64,000 nt of DNA from Palleronia sediminis (lineage in GTDB: Bacteria > Pseudomonadota > Alphaproteobacteria > Rhodobacterales > Rhodobacteraceae). Of the stretch, positions 37,901 through 46,262 are shown piece after piece; positions within the stretch are counted from its first letter, which is position 1, and each line of letters starts with the position of its first letter. The stretch covers positions 124,001 to 188,000 of the forward strand of contig NZ_SNAA01000004.1 in the NCBI RefSeq assembly GCF_004358695.1. The letters are read 5' to 3'. The position numbers were made by a program, and so were the translations under genes. Under the pieces are notes generated by a model. That model was not told the DNA's origin. It ran no database searches and saw only the letters and a list, made by a program, of their open reading frames with translations.

Positions 37901-38316
37901 CAGCCGCCGCGGCGGATCGTCGGGTCCTCGGCCGCTTCGGGCAGGTCGTTGGCCTCGTCCAGCGCCGTCTCGACATCGTCCGATGCCCGGCCCATGTCCC
38001 AGCCCGGCTCGAACTCGAGCGAGATGACGGCGCTGCCCTCGCCGGCGCGCGAGCTGCTTTCGGTCACGCCCTCGACGGCCAGCAAGGCCGGTTCGAGCAC
38101 GGCCACGATGCCGGTATCCACGGCATCGGCCCCGGCACCGGGCCACGCGATGCTGACGGTGATCTCGTCGCTGACTACGTCGGGAAAGAACTGCGCGCGC
38201 ATCCGCGGCGCGGCGAACAGCCCCGCCACGATCAGCAGAAGCAAGAGCAGGTTCGCCGCCGTCCGGTGCCGCGTGAAATACGACAGCAGCCCGCCCGCGC
38301 CCGCGAACCGCCTCAT
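34966..38316 (-). CDS. RND-family efflux pump inner-membrane transporter
   Basis: The 1116-residue protein is an HAE-1/AcrB-type proton-driven exporter. There is one N-terminal membrane helix (TAANLLLLLLIVAGLF), a large periplasmic domain, then helix blocks and a second periplasmic domain. LGIVVDDAIVVGEHADFRAR carries the paired aspartates of helix 4 that relay protons, and MTGIVINDSIVLVTTIDEY is the matching motif in the second half. The start overlaps the adaptor stop by four bases. No outer-membrane channel gene is nearby. Substrates are unknown. Confidence 0.93.
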   Translation of the reverse strand: MRRFAGAGGLLSYFTRHRTAANLLLLLLIVAGLFAAPRMRAQFFPDVVSDEITVSIAWPGAGADAVDTGIVAVLEPALLAVEGVTESSSRAGEGSAVISLEFEPGWDMGRASDDVETALDEANDLPEAAEDPTIRRGGWRDRVTDVVITGPVSVGQLGRIADEFTTRLFQEGVTRTTTRGIAAPRVLVEVPSMALVQYDLTLAQIAQAIGAETDANPAGDVGGTARVRVGVEKRGAEEVAGIVLRAQSDGSALTVGDVARVVEEGPDRERAYFVGENPAVSVRVDRTEAGDALEIQATVEEVADAMRASLPEGVEIDLIRGRAEYISGRLTILLDNGLLGLTLVVGLLFLFLNARTALWVAAGIPVAMLAAIAMMYAAGLTINMISLFALIITLGIVVDDAIVVGEHADFRARVLGEGPVEAAENAARRMFAPVFSSTLTTVIAFFGLVVIGGTFGRLISDIPFTVIAVLAASLVECFLILPNHLSHTVGAGLRWYDLPSRTVNRGFGVVRDRLFRPLIRLVIWARYPVLAGAVGLLSLQAVLFISGEVQWRFFNAPERGSVTGNFAMSAGATRADTLEQVRLIQETLDRLGAEYEEEFGRSPVDYAIAEVGGTAGPGLSGTENTEPDLLGAISVELIDPDLRPYSSFEFVARLQDEVVRHPLLEELSFRGWRSGPGGDALDVQIADAPVATLKEAAEALKTRLARFPEVSALEDTLAYDKRELILELTPRGEALGFTIDGIGQRLRDRLSGIEAATYPVGNRSGEIRVELPEDEMTADFLDRVVLATPGGGFAALPDLVRVTDREGFSTIRRENGIRLVSVTGDLSEDDPARATEITETLRATILPALEQEFGVTTRLAGLSEDEDAFLADALLGLVLCLIGIYLCLAWIFASWTRPVVVMAVIPFGLVGAVWGHYVWEVPLSMFSIVGLIGMTGIVINDSIVLVTTIDEYAERRGLIPAIVDATCDRLRPVLLTTLTTVLGLTPLLYESSSQAQFLKPTIITLVYGLGFGMALVLLLVPAMTAMQLDAGRSLRALRRALRIRRGGVRAVVTGGAVAAALWFAATVGAWAVTGAPLLPLGGGIASFAAFAAGVAGIAVLAVAVAAALPRPRSRRA

Positions 38317-39776
38317 CCGCTGCCCTCGATGCGGGCGACGACGCCCGCGGGCACACGCTCGGCCCTCAGCTGGGTGAGCATCCGCGCCTTGTCGTCCTCG
38401 GCCATCGCGTCATCGCCCTCGACGCGGGCGATCAGCGACGCGCGCCGCTCCGCGCTCAGCTCGACCAGGTCCTCGGCGGGCGGGGCGGCGGTGCGCGCGG
38501 CGCGGTCCTCGGGGCGCAGCGGGCGCACCTTGATCCCCGCGCCCAGCAGCGGCGAGCGTTCGGCCACGACCTCGCGCCCGTCCAGATCCGGGGCGCGCAC
38601 CAGCACCGTGTCGCCCTGCCGGCGCAACAGCTCGACCGTCGCCAGCTCGAGCCGGTCGTCGGCGCCCAGCACCAGCACGCCGCCCGCGCTGTCCACCGCC
38701 GCGGCGGGCAGCCACGCCACCTCGGCAAGCTCGGGCTCGGCCACGCGGACCCGGACGAAATCGCCGGGCCGGAACCCCTCGGGGGCGGCGAGCCGCGCGT
38801 ATAGCCTGCGCCCCGTTTCGCCCTCGGCCACGGCGGCGGCCTCGCGCGTGATGGTGGCGGGGCTCTCGATGGCGAGATCCCCGACCTCGAGCGAGACCTC
38901 GGCCGCGGTATCGGCGAGCGGCCCGCCCTCGCCGCGCAGGCGGGCATATTCCTGGGTCGAGACGCGGAACACGACCTCGAGCGCCTCGGGATCGACCAGC
39001 GTCGCAAGCTGTTCGTTGGCGCTGACCAGCCCGCCCTCGGTCGCCGTCACATCGGCCAGCCGGCCGCCGAAGCGCGCCGTGATCTCGGTATCGCCGAGCA
39101 AGCGGCGCGCATCGTCCAGCGCGATGCGGCGCCGTTCCAGCGCGGTCTCGGCCGAGGCGATGCGCGCCTCGGCGGCGGCCAGCGCCTGCCGCCGCGACAG
39201 GACCGCCTGCCGCGCGGTCTGAAGCGCGAGCTCGGCCTCCTCGACGGCGGCGGCGGCATTGATGCCCCGCTCGGACAGGTCGCGCTGGCGGGCAAGGGCA
39301 CGGTCGCGCAGATCGACCTGTGCCCGCGTGGTCTCGAGATCGTCGCGGGCGAGATCCAGCGCGCGACGCGCATCGGCTAGTTCGGCCTCGGCATCGGCGA
39401 GATCGGTGCGCGCTACCGCCAGCCCCCGCTCGGCTGCGACGGGGTCGATGCGGAACAGGAGCTGCCCCGCGTCGACGCTGCCGCCTTCCTCGACGCCGGG
39501 GCCCATCTCGACCACCCGCCCGGCGGTGGCGGCGCGCACCTGGAGGCTGCGGCGACTCTCGATCCGGCCGAAGGTCGACAGCACCGGCACCGCGTCGCCC
39601 GAGGCAAAGGGCACGACATTGGCGGCATAGACGCGTTCCTCGGCCTGGCGGGGGCGGATCTCGCGATTGGCCCGCTCTTCGAGCGCGCTGCGCACCGTCC
39701 CGCCGGCAAGCGCCAGAAGCCCCGCGGTCAGCGAGACGAGGAACAGTCCCGTCAGGGCACGTCTGAGAAAGCGCAT
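38313..39776 (-). CDS. RND efflux periplasmic adaptor (HlyD/MFP family)
   Basis: The 487-residue protein has one N-terminal membrane anchor (LTGLFLVSLTAGLLALAGG) and a split lipoyl/barrel-sandwich domain. RAATAGRVVEMGPGVEEGG is the first half. A long alpha-hairpin coiled coil follows at roughly residues 120-200, then beta-barrel and membrane-proximal domains. It links the inner-membrane pump to an outer-membrane channel. It is somewhat longer than AcrA because of the C-terminal segment. Translation is coupled to the pump gene. Confidence 0.9.
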   Translation of the reverse strand: MRFLRRALTGLFLVSLTAGLLALAGGTVRSALEERANREIRPRQAEERVYAANVVPFASGDAVPVLSTFGRIESRRSLQVRAATAGRVVEMGPGVEEGGSVDAGQLLFRIDPVAAERGLAVARTDLADAEAELADARRALDLARDDLETTRAQVDLRDRALARQRDLSERGINAAAAVEEAELALQTARQAVLSRRQALAAAEARIASAETALERRRIALDDARRLLGDTEITARFGGRLADVTATEGGLVSANEQLATLVDPEALEVVFRVSTQEYARLRGEGGPLADTAAEVSLEVGDLAIESPATITREAAAVAEGETGRRLYARLAAPEGFRPGDFVRVRVAEPELAEVAWLPAAAVDSAGGVLVLGADDRLELATVELLRRQGDTVLVRAPDLDGREVVAERSPLLGAGIKVRPLRPEDRAARTAAPPAEDLVELSAERRASLIARVEGDDAMAEDDKARMLTQLRAERVPAGVVARIEGSG

Positions 39777-39864
39777 GGTCGGTTCCCGGCGTTATCAGGC
39801 ACATATAACCATGCGCGCCCGGCGGACAAACCACGCGGGCGTGAGCCGCGCGCCGGGCGGACGG

Positions 39865-40407
39865 TCATTTACGGCGCAGGTGTTCGTCGAGCCGCGGCAT
39901 GATCTCGACGAAGTTGCAGGGCCGGTGGCGATAGTCGAGCTGCAGCGACAGGATCTCGTCCCAGGCATCGCGGCAGGCGCCCGGCGATCCGGGCAGCGCG
40001 AAAAGATAGGTGCCCTGCGCCACACCGCCGCAGGCCCGGCTCTGCACCGCCGAGGTGCCGATCTTGGCAAAGGACACCTGCGTAAAGACCACGCCGAAGG
40101 CGTCGATCTCTTTCTCGTAGACGTCGCGATGCGCCTCGACGGTGACATCGCGCCCGGTCAGCCCGGTGCCCCCGGTGCTGAGGATCACGTCGACCTGCGG
40201 ATCGGCGCACCACGCCCTGAGCTGCGCCGCGATATCGGCGCGCTCGTCGCGCACGATGGCGCGATGGGCGAGGATGTGGCCCGCCCCGGTCAGGCGTTCG
40301 ACCAGCGTATCGCCCGACCGGTCGTCGGCTTCGCCGCGGCTGTCCGAGACGGTCAGAACCGCGATGCGGCAGGGGATGAACTCGAGCGTTTCGTCTATGC
40401 GCCCCAT
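39865..40407 (-). CDS. moaB: Molybdenum cofactor biosynthesis protein B
   Basis: The 180-residue MogA/MoaB fold protein adenylylates molybdopterin before metal insertion. IAVLTVSDSRGEADDRSGDTL begins the fold in typical fashion, VILSTGGTGLTGRDVTVEA is the nucleotide/MPT-binding signature, and FALPGSPGACRDAWDEIL closes it. GAGGGG precedes the ATG by seven bases, and the gene follows the glutathione-transferase gene after one base. Other cofactor genes lie about 8 kb away (fdhD-mobA-mobB-moeA). Confidence 0.93.
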   Translation of the reverse strand: MGRIDETLEFIPCRIAVLTVSDSRGEADDRSGDTLVERLTGAGHILAHRAIVRDERADIAAQLRAWCADPQVDVILSTGGTGLTGRDVTVEAHRDVYEKEIDAFGVVFTQVSFAKIGTSAVQSRACGGVAQGTYLFALPGSPGACRDAWDEILSLQLDYRHRPCNFVEIMPRLDEHLRRK

Positions 40408-40408
40408 G

Positions 40409-41236
40409 TCAAAGCCCCTCGATCCCGTCGAAATCCGCGGCCGAGTGACGCTCGCGCAGCCCCCCGTCGAGCTTGTTGACCAGCTTGCCGCGCCGGACCG
40501 CCGGACGCTCGGCGATCTCGTCGGCCCAGCGGCGGACATGGGTATAGTCCTGCACCGACAGGAACGTGCCCGCGCCATAGCTTTCGCCGAAGACGGTGCG
40601 CCCGTACCACGGCCAGGTCGCGATGTCGGCGATGGTGTAATCCTCGCCCGCGAGGAACCGGTGCTCCGCGAGGTGGCGGTCCAGCACGTCGAGCTGGCGC
40701 TTGACCTCCATCGCGTAGCGGTTGATCGGGTATTCCATCGGCTCGGGCGCATAGGCGTAGAAATGCCCGAACCCCCCGCCCAGGTAGGGCGCCGAGCCAT
40801 GCAGCCAGAACAGCCAGGACAGCATCTCTGGGCGGTTCGCGCCGAGGAAGGCGTCGAAGCTCTCGGCCAGGTGCATCAGGATCGCGCCCGATTCGAACAC
40901 GCGCCGGGGCGCCGCGCCGCGCAGATCCACTAGCGCGGGGATCTTGGAGTTGGGATTGGCCGCGACGAAGCCCGAGCCGAACTGCGCGCCCTCGCGGATC
41001 TCGATGGGCCAGGCGTCGTATTCGGCCCCCGCGTGGCCGGCCTCGAGCAGCTCTTCGAGCAGGATCGTCACCTTCTGCCCGTTGGGCGTACCCAGAGAAT
41101 AGAGCTGGAGCGCATGATCGCCGCGCGGCAGTTCGGCGTCATGGGTGGCGCCCGCGACGGGGCGGTTCAGGCTGCCCCATGTCCCGCCGTTCTCGGCGTC
41201 CCAGGTCCAGACCTCGGGGGGGGTGTAGTCGGTCAT
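40409..41236 (-). CDS. YghU/YfcG-type glutathione S-transferase family protein
   Basis: The 275-residue protein has a thioredoxin-like N-domain starting LYSLGTPNGQKVTILLEEL, the Nu-class (YghU) signature T-P-N-G-x-K, in which backbone contacts and a Thr/Asn pair replace the usual catalytic Cys/Ser/Tyr. NPNSKIPALVD is the cis-proline loop that binds glutathione. The all-alpha C-domain includes LAGEDYTIADIATWPW. Such proteins show disulfide-bond reductase activity with two glutathiones. The GGAG site and one-base spacing to moaB indicate an operon. Confidence 0.9.
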   Translation of the reverse strand: MTDYTPPEVWTWDAENGGTWGSLNRPVAGATHDAELPRGDHALQLYSLGTPNGQKVTILLEELLEAGHAGAEYDAWPIEIREGAQFGSGFVAANPNSKIPALVDLRGAAPRRVFESGAILMHLAESFDAFLGANRPEMLSWLFWLHGSAPYLGGGFGHFYAYAPEPMEYPINRYAMEVKRQLDVLDRHLAEHRFLAGEDYTIADIATWPWYGRTVFGESYGAGTFLSVQDYTHVRRWADEIAERPAVRRGKLVNKLDGGLRERHSAADFDGIEGL

Positions 41237-41262
41237 CGGTGCAATCTCCGTCAGTGAACAGG

Positions 41263-42039
41263 TCAGCCGATCCGCGCCGCGAGGGCGAGCAGATCGGCCC
41301 AGGCGTCGCGCTTGGCGGCGGGCACGCGTAAAAGGTGGGCGGGCGAGAGCATCGGCAGGACCGGACGGCCTAGCGCCTCGGTCCAGCCGCCGCGCAACCG
41401 CCCGATGCCGTCGCGCCCCAAAAGCATCCGGCAGGGCAGGTTGCCCATCGCCACCACGATTCGCGGATCGGCCAGCGCGATGTGGCGTTCGAGAAAGGGC
41501 TGCATGGCGGCGATCTCGTCCGGCTCGGCGTCGCGGGTCTGCGGCAGCCGCCACGGCATCGCCGCCGCGAGATAGATGTCGCCGCCCGCGCGCGACATCC
41601 CGATCGCCGCGAACATCCGGTCGAGCAGCGCGCCCGGCGCCCCGGCAAAGGGGTGGCCCGCATTGTCCTCGTCGCGGTCGGGCGCCTCGCCCACCACCAT
41701 CACCGGTGCGCCCGGATCGCCGTCGGAAAACACGAGGTTGCGCGCGCCCTGCTTGGCCTCGATCCCCTCGAAGGCGGCGAGCGCGTGGCGCAGCCCCTCG
41801 AGATCGGCGGCGGCCCTGGCCACGGCGCGCGCCTGCGCCGCCGGGTCGGGCCGCGCATCGGGCGCGCGCGGCGCATCGGCCACGGGCGGCGCGGCCGCCG
41901 CGGCCGCTTTCGCCTCGGCCGCCGCGTGCGCGGCGGCATAGCGGTCCACGGGCGTCTCGCAGATCGCCTCGTCGGCGCCGAGTTCGACCTGCCATTCGAG
42001 ACAGGCCAGCGCGTCGTGATACTCAGCCGGGTCCAGCAT
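41263..42039 (-). CDS. Uracil-DNA glycosylase family 4-like protein, atypical
   Basis: The 258-residue protein matches the family-4 uracil-DNA glycosylase fold: [32 protein letters not shown] and a C-terminal [17 protein letters not shown]. The first 80 residues contain an Ala-rich low-complexity linker. Expected [4Fe-4S] cysteines are missing: the position after FEG is Ile/Glu, PWRLP has Trp, and EIAAMQPFL has Met. The motif normally reading H-P-A is S-P-A here, and GEAPG is GEAPD. It may be a repair enzyme of a cluster-free subtype or may have lost activity. It heads the operon with the GST and moaB. Confidence 0.8.
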   Translation of the reverse strand: MLDPAEYHDALACLEWQVELGADEAICETPVDRYAAAHAAAEAKAAAAAAPPVADAPRAPDARPDPAAQARAVARAAADLEGLRHALAAFEGIEAKQGARNLVFSDGDPGAPVMVVGEAPDRDEDNAGHPFAGAPGALLDRMFAAIGMSRAGGDIYLAAAMPWRLPQTRDAEPDEIAAMQPFLERHIALADPRIVVAMGNLPCRMLLGRDGIGRLRGGWTEALGRPVLPMLSPAHLLRVPAAKRDAWADLLALAARIG

Positions 42040-42193
42040 GACCGCAGAGCTACGCCCTGTCGCGCCCCGCGGCAATGGAGGCGCCGCCCCCGCACGCGGA
42101 GTTGGGTATTTGGGAAGAGAAGAAAGACGGAAAACCGGTGGCGGGCGGCGCCCGGTTCGCGATAGACGGGGGCGCGATCGAGGGAGCGGCGCC

Positions 42194-43135
42194 ATGACAT
42201 TCCGGCAGAACCATCTTCTGGGCATCGAGCCGCTGGCCCCCGACGAGATCACCGCCATTCTCGATCTCGCGCAGGATTACGTCGCGCTCAACCGCGGCCC
42301 CGAGAAACATTCCCGCGCGCTGGCCGGGCTTACCCAGATCAACATGTTCTTCGAGACCTCGACCCGGACGCAGGCGAGTTTCGAGATCGCGGGGCTGCGG
42401 CTCGGGGCGGACGTGATGAGCATGTCGATGGAGGCGAGTTCGATCAAGAAGGGCGAGACCCTGATCGACACCGCGCTGACGCTGAACGCGATGCATCCCG
42501 ACCTGCTGGTCGTGCGCCACCCCCATTCGGGCGCCGTCGGGCTCTTGGCGCAAAAGGTCGATTGCGCCGTGCTGAACGCGGGCGACGGCCGCCACGAACA
42601 CCCCACTCAGGCGCTTCTGGATGCGCTCACGATCCGCCGTGCCAAGGGCCGGCTGCACCGCCTGACCGTCGCCATCTGCGGCGACATCGCCCATAGCCGG
42701 GTCGCGCGGTCCAACATTTTGCTGCTGGGCAAGATGGAGAGCCGGATCCGCCTTGTCGGGCCGCCGACCCTGATCCCCGCGGGCGCGGCCGATTGGGGCG
42801 TCGAGGTCTGCCACGACATGCATGCGGGGCTCGAGGGGGCCGACGTGGTGATGATGCTGCGCCTACAGAAAGAGCGGATGGATGGCGGGTTCATCCCGTC
42901 CGAGCGCGAGTATTTCCACCGCTACGGGCTGGATGCGGCCAAGCTTGCCCGTGCGAAGGACGACGCCATCGTGATGCATCCCGGCCCCATGAATCGCGGG
43001 GTCGAGATCGACGGCACGATCGCCGACGACATCAACCGCTCGGTCATCCAGGAACAGGTCGAGATGGGGGTCGCGGTGCGCATGGCGGCGATGGACCTGC
43101 TGGCGCGCAACCTGCGCGCGGCCCGCGCGGCGTGA
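42194..43135 (+). CDS. pyrB: Aspartate carbamoyltransferase catalytic subunit
   Basis: The 313-residue enzyme makes carbamoyl-aspartate in pyrimidine synthesis. The carbamoyl-phosphate signature [16 protein letters not shown] (S-T-R-T) is intact, [12 protein letters not shown] and HSRVARSNI follow, and [12 protein letters not shown] with [11 protein letters not shown] forms the aspartate-binding region. No pyrI regulatory gene is present. The ATG at 42194 follows GAGGGAG; longer upstream reading is rejected because it overlaps the divergent glycosylase start. It is followed by a tail-anchored protein and a dihydroorotase-like gene that may form its structural partner. Confidence 0.96.
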   Translation: MTFRQNHLLGIEPLAPDEITAILDLAQDYVALNRGPEKHSRALAGLTQINMFFETSTRTQASFEIAGLRLGADVMSMSMEASSIKKGETLIDTALTLNAMHPDLLVVRHPHSGAVGLLAQKVDCAVLNAGDGRHEHPTQALLDALTIRRAKGRLHRLTVAICGDIAHSRVARSNILLLGKMESRIRLVGPPTLIPAGAADWGVEVCHDMHAGLEGADVVMMLRLQKERMDGGFIPSEREYFHRYGLDAAKLARAKDDAIVMHPGPMNRGVEIDGTIADDINRSVIQEQVEMGVAVRMAAMDLLARNLRAARAA

Positions 43136-43215
43136 CCGCGCATCCGCAGCACCCTAGGGAACCCGCAGCGGTCCACGGGCGCTGAGCGGGACACAACCGC
43201 AACGAGGCGCCCGCC

Positions 43216-43755
43216 ATGTCACAGACCGTCGACCTGTCATCCGCCGACCGCGTGTTCGTCTTTGCGCTCGACCTGGCCATGGCCGAGGCCGAGCGGATCG
43301 AGGGCGACGCCCGTCGCCTCGCACGCCTTTTCGACGGCGCCGAAATCGACGTGGGCAAGGCCCATGTGCTCGACCCCAAGGCGCTGGCGGGGCTGGGGCT
43401 TGCCGCCTATCTCGCCGAGGGCGAGGGGGTCGAGGCCACCGCCGCCGGGCGCGACCGCTCGCGCCTCGACGCGGTGCAGCGGCCGGTGCTGATCCTGCGC
43501 CCCGGCGCCGGGCGCGGCCGCGTCACGGTGGGCACCCCCGCAAGCCTGATCGGGAGCTATCCGCTCGAGACCGCGCTGGGCGATACCGGTCCGGTCCGCA
43601 GCACCAGCGCCGAAACCCCAGATGCCACGGCCGCGCCGCCCCCCGCCGCGCCGCGGGACGGCGCGTCGTCGCGCCGCGCGGGCGGCATCGTGGCGATGAT
43701 CGCGCTGGGCGTCGCGCTGCTCATCACCTTTCTCGTCTGGGCGATCTCGGTCTGA
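43216..43755 (+). CDS. Hypothetical tail-anchored protein between pyrB and pyrC-like gene
   Basis: The 179-residue protein has a soluble N-terminal part of about 115 residues with Glu/Ala-rich helices (ALDLAMAEAERIEGDARRLA). A Ser/Thr/Pro/Ala linker follows, and a single C-terminal hydrophobic helix (GIVAMIALGVALLITFLVWA) ends three residues before the stop. This is a tail-anchored topology with the bulk in the cytosol. GAGG precedes the ATG. I do not recognise the family. The position suggests co-expression with pyrimidine genes and perhaps membrane tethering of them, which is speculation. Confidence 0.75.
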   Translation: MSQTVDLSSADRVFVFALDLAMAEAERIEGDARRLARLFDGAEIDVGKAHVLDPKALAGLGLAAYLAEGEGVEATAAGRDRSRLDAVQRPVLILRPGAGRGRVTVGTPASLIGSYPLETALGDTGPVRSTSAETPDATAAPPPAAPRDGASSRRAGGIVAMIALGVALLITFLVWAISV

Positions 43756-43818
43756 GACCCGCGTTGCCCCGGCGGGCGCGCGGCGTTATCCCGTGGCACG
43801 CGCCGCCGGGAGATTGCC

Positions 43819-45078
43819 ATGACCCTCCGTTTCATCAATGCCCGTCTCGTCGATCCCGAGGCGGGAGAGACCCGCGAGGGCGAGCTCTGGGTCGAGGACG
43901 GGCGGATCGCCGCGCCGGGTGATCCGCAGGCCGAGACCGTGGATTGCCGCGGCGCCTGCCTTGCACCCGGTATCGTCGATTGGGGCGTCAAGGTCAGCGA
44001 ACCGGGCGAGCGCCACAAGGAGAGCTTTCGCACCGCCGGGCGCGCCGCCGCGCGCGGCGGGGTCACGACGATGGTCACGCGCCCCGATACCGACCCGCCC
44101 ATCGACACGCCCGAGGTGCTGGAATTCGTCCACCGCCGTGCCCAGGCCGATGCGCGCGTGCGCGTCGTGCCCATGGCCGCCCTGACCAAGGGGCGCGAGG
44201 GGCGCGAGATGACCGAGATCGGGCTTTTGCGCGACGCGGGCGCCGTGGCCTTCAGCGATTGCGACCGCGTCGTCGCCGATACCCGCGTGTTCGCCCGCGC
44301 GCTGACCTATGCGCGCAGCCTCGGCGCGCTGGTCGTGGCCCATCCGCAGGATCCGGGGCTGAGCCGCGGTGCCGCGGCCAGCGCCAGCGCCTTCGCGTCG
44401 CTGCGCGGCCTGCCCGCGGTCAGCCCGATGGCCGAGCGCATGGCGCTCGACCGGGACATGGCGCTGATCGAGATGACGGGCGCATCCTATCACGCCGATC
44501 AGGTCACCTGTGCCCGCGCGCTGCCGGCGCTGAGCCGGGCCAAGCGCAACGGGCTGGACGTGACCGCCGGGATCGGCATCCACCACCTGACGCTGAACGA
44601 TTACGACGTCGGGGATTATCGCACGTTCTTCAAGCTCAAGCCGCCCCTGCGCCCCGAGGACGACCGCCGCGCGCTGGTCGAGGCGGTGGCCTCGGGGCTG
44701 GTGGACGTGATCTGCTCGATGCACACGCCGCAGGACGAAGAGAGCAAGCGTCTGCCCTTCGAAGAGGCGGCGAGCGGGGCGGTCGGGCTCGAGACGCTGC
44801 TGCCCGCGGCGCTGCGGCTTTACCATGCGGGCGACCTGTCGCTGGCGGCGCTGTGGCGGGCGATGTCGCTGAACCCGGCGCGGCGGCTGGGCCTGCCGGT
44901 GGGGCGGCTGGCCGTGGGCGCGCCGGCCGACCTGGTGCTGTTCGACCCGGACGCGCCTTTCGTGCTGGACCGGTTCGCGCTGGCGTCGAAATCCAAGAAC
45001 ACGCCGTTCGACGGTGCGCGGATGCAGGGGCGGGTGCTGGGCACCTGGGTCGGCGGGGCGCGGGTCGCGACCGACTGA
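43819..45078 (+). CDS. pyrX: Dihydroorotase-like protein lacking catalytic metal ligands (PyrX-type)
   Basis: The 419-residue amidohydrolase-fold protein aligns with class I dihydroorotase from end to end. Catalytic residues are altered: the D-x-H-x-H-x-R-E-P-G motif reads DWGVKVSEPG, so both zinc histidines are gone, and the usual T-D-H-A-P-H motif reads CSMHTPQDE, with the catalytic Asp replaced by Ser. Such pseudo-dihydroorotases (called PyrC' or PyrX) are known to be inactive scaffolds for aspartate carbamoyltransferase in pseudomonads. That role fits the pyrB neighbour. An active dihydroorotase would have to be encoded elsewhere. Confidence 0.88.
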   Translation: MTLRFINARLVDPEAGETREGELWVEDGRIAAPGDPQAETVDCRGACLAPGIVDWGVKVSEPGERHKESFRTAGRAAARGGVTTMVTRPDTDPPIDTPEVLEFVHRRAQADARVRVVPMAALTKGREGREMTEIGLLRDAGAVAFSDCDRVVADTRVFARALTYARSLGALVVAHPQDPGLSRGAAASASAFASLRGLPAVSPMAERMALDRDMALIEMTGASYHADQVTCARALPALSRAKRNGLDVTAGIGIHHLTLNDYDVGDYRTFFKLKPPLRPEDDRRALVEAVASGLVDVICSMHTPQDEESKRLPFEEAASGAVGLETLLPAALRLYHAGDLSLAALWRAMSLNPARRLGLPVGRLAVGAPADLVLFDPDAPFVLDRFALASKSKNTPFDGARMQGRVLGTWVGGARVATD

Positions 45079-45092
45079 ACCCCTGCTGTATT

Positions 45093-45114
45093 CGATTTTT
45101 CATCCGAAAAATCG
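45093..45114. terminator. AT-rich hairpin between convergent genes
   Basis: A perfect eight-base stem CGATTTTT/AAAAATCG with a six-base loop stands out in very GC-rich surroundings. It lies between the convergent pyrX-like gene and the threonylcarbamoyl-AMP synthase gene. It may terminate transcription or be a protein-binding dyad. Confidence 0.4.
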
Positions 45115-45179
45115 CTTTCCGAGGGTAACGGGCGCGGGTTTACAAAGCGTTGACGGCGGGCGGTGGGGCCGCCGAAATT

Positions 45180-46136
45180 TCACTCCCGCGGGGCAGCGGC
45201 CCGGCGCAGGCGGTCGTTGATGGCGCGGCCCAGCCCCCGCTCGGGGACGGGCGAGACCGCGATTGCGGCGTGGCCCGCGCGGTCCAGCATCTGAAGATGG
45301 CGAAACAGCATCGCCGCCGCCTCGGTCAGGTCGCCCGCGCGCGACAGGTTCAACTCGGCCTCGACCGAGCCGAACCCCAGCAGCACCTCGCCCGGCCGCA
45401 GATCGGTCGCGTTCAACCGGACCTGCCCGCGCGGCGCGTAATGCGACGCCATCTGCCCCGGCGCGCTGGGCGCCGCGGGGTCGTCCGCGCCCTCGGCCGG
45501 CATTTCGCCCAGCACGCGGGCCAGCGCCTCGGCGGGCACGCCGCCATGGCGCAGCAGCCGCGGCCCGCCCGTCAGCGACAGGATGGTGGATTCCACCCCC
45601 ACCGCGCAGGCGCCGCCGTCGAGCACGGCGTCGATCCGCCCGTCGAGCCCGGCCAGCACATGCGCGGCCTCGGTCGGGCTGACCCGGCCCGAGGGGTTGG
45701 CGCTGGGCGCGGCCACCGGGACGCCCGACCGCGCGAGGATCGCGCGGGCCAGCGCCGTGCCCGGCACCCGGACGGCGACGCTGTCCAGCCCCGCGCTGAC
45801 CAGGGGCGACAAAAGCCCCCCCGCGCGCCGGGGCAGGACGAGCGTCAGCGGGCCGGGCCAGAAGGCCGCGGCCAGCGCGCGGGCCTGCGGGCCCATCTCG
45901 GCCACCGCGGCCGCCGCGTCGGTATCGGGCAGGTGCACGATCAGCGGGTTGAACCGCGGCCGTCCCTTGGCCTCGAAAATCCGTGCCACGGCCCGGTCGT
46001 CTGTCGCGTCGGCACCCAGCCCATAGACCGTCTCGGTGGGGAACGCGACGAGCCCGCCCCCGCGCAGCAGATCCGCCGCGCGCGCGATGCCGGCCGCGTC
46101 GGAGGCCAGCCGTTCGGTCTCTCTGCCCTCGGTCAT
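45180..46136 (-). CDS. tsaC: L-threonylcarbamoyladenylate synthase (Sua5/YrdC type)
   Basis: The 318-residue protein makes threonylcarbamoyl-AMP, the donor for the t6A37 modification of ANN-decoding tRNAs. The YrdC domain is clear: GGLVAFPTETVYGLGADATD, KGRPRFNPLIVHL, FWPGPLTLVL and APSANPSGRVSPTEA. SAPGQMASHYAPRG begins the Sua5-type C-terminal domain after about residue 200, making it the long two-domain form. The start at 46136 lies 126 bases from the divergent hydrolase gene. Confidence 0.93.
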   Translation of the reverse strand: MTEGRETERLASDAAGIARAADLLRGGGLVAFPTETVYGLGADATDDRAVARIFEAKGRPRFNPLIVHLPDTDAAAAVAEMGPQARALAAAFWPGPLTLVLPRRAGGLLSPLVSAGLDSVAVRVPGTALARAILARSGVPVAAPSANPSGRVSPTEAAHVLAGLDGRIDAVLDGGACAVGVESTILSLTGGPRLLRHGGVPAEALARVLGEMPAEGADDPAAPSAPGQMASHYAPRGQVRLNATDLRPGEVLLGFGSVEAELNLSRAGDLTEAAAMLFRHLQMLDRAGHAAIAVSPVPERGLGRAINDRLRRAAAPRE

Positions 46137-46262
46137 GCCCGGCCCCCGGTTGCCGTCGGCGGCGGCCGGGGCCAGATTGCGCCCGTCCGCCCAGTGAAAG
46201 ATCCGCCATGGCCTATCCCGCCCGCTTGCCCGACCGCAAGCATTCCGGTCGCCGCGCGGCCC

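Noticed and set aside
34912-39222. A 1436-residue plus-strand open frame
   Set aside because: It lies fully antisense to the well-supported efflux pump and adaptor genes. Its composition (Arg, Gln, His, Asp rich) is a mirror of GC-biased codons, and no family is recognisable.
42038-42193. A longer N-terminus for PyrB beginning at 42038
   Set aside because: The extension overlaps the divergent glycosylase start, has no similarity to PyrB, and the ATG at 42194 has a strong GAGGGAG site.
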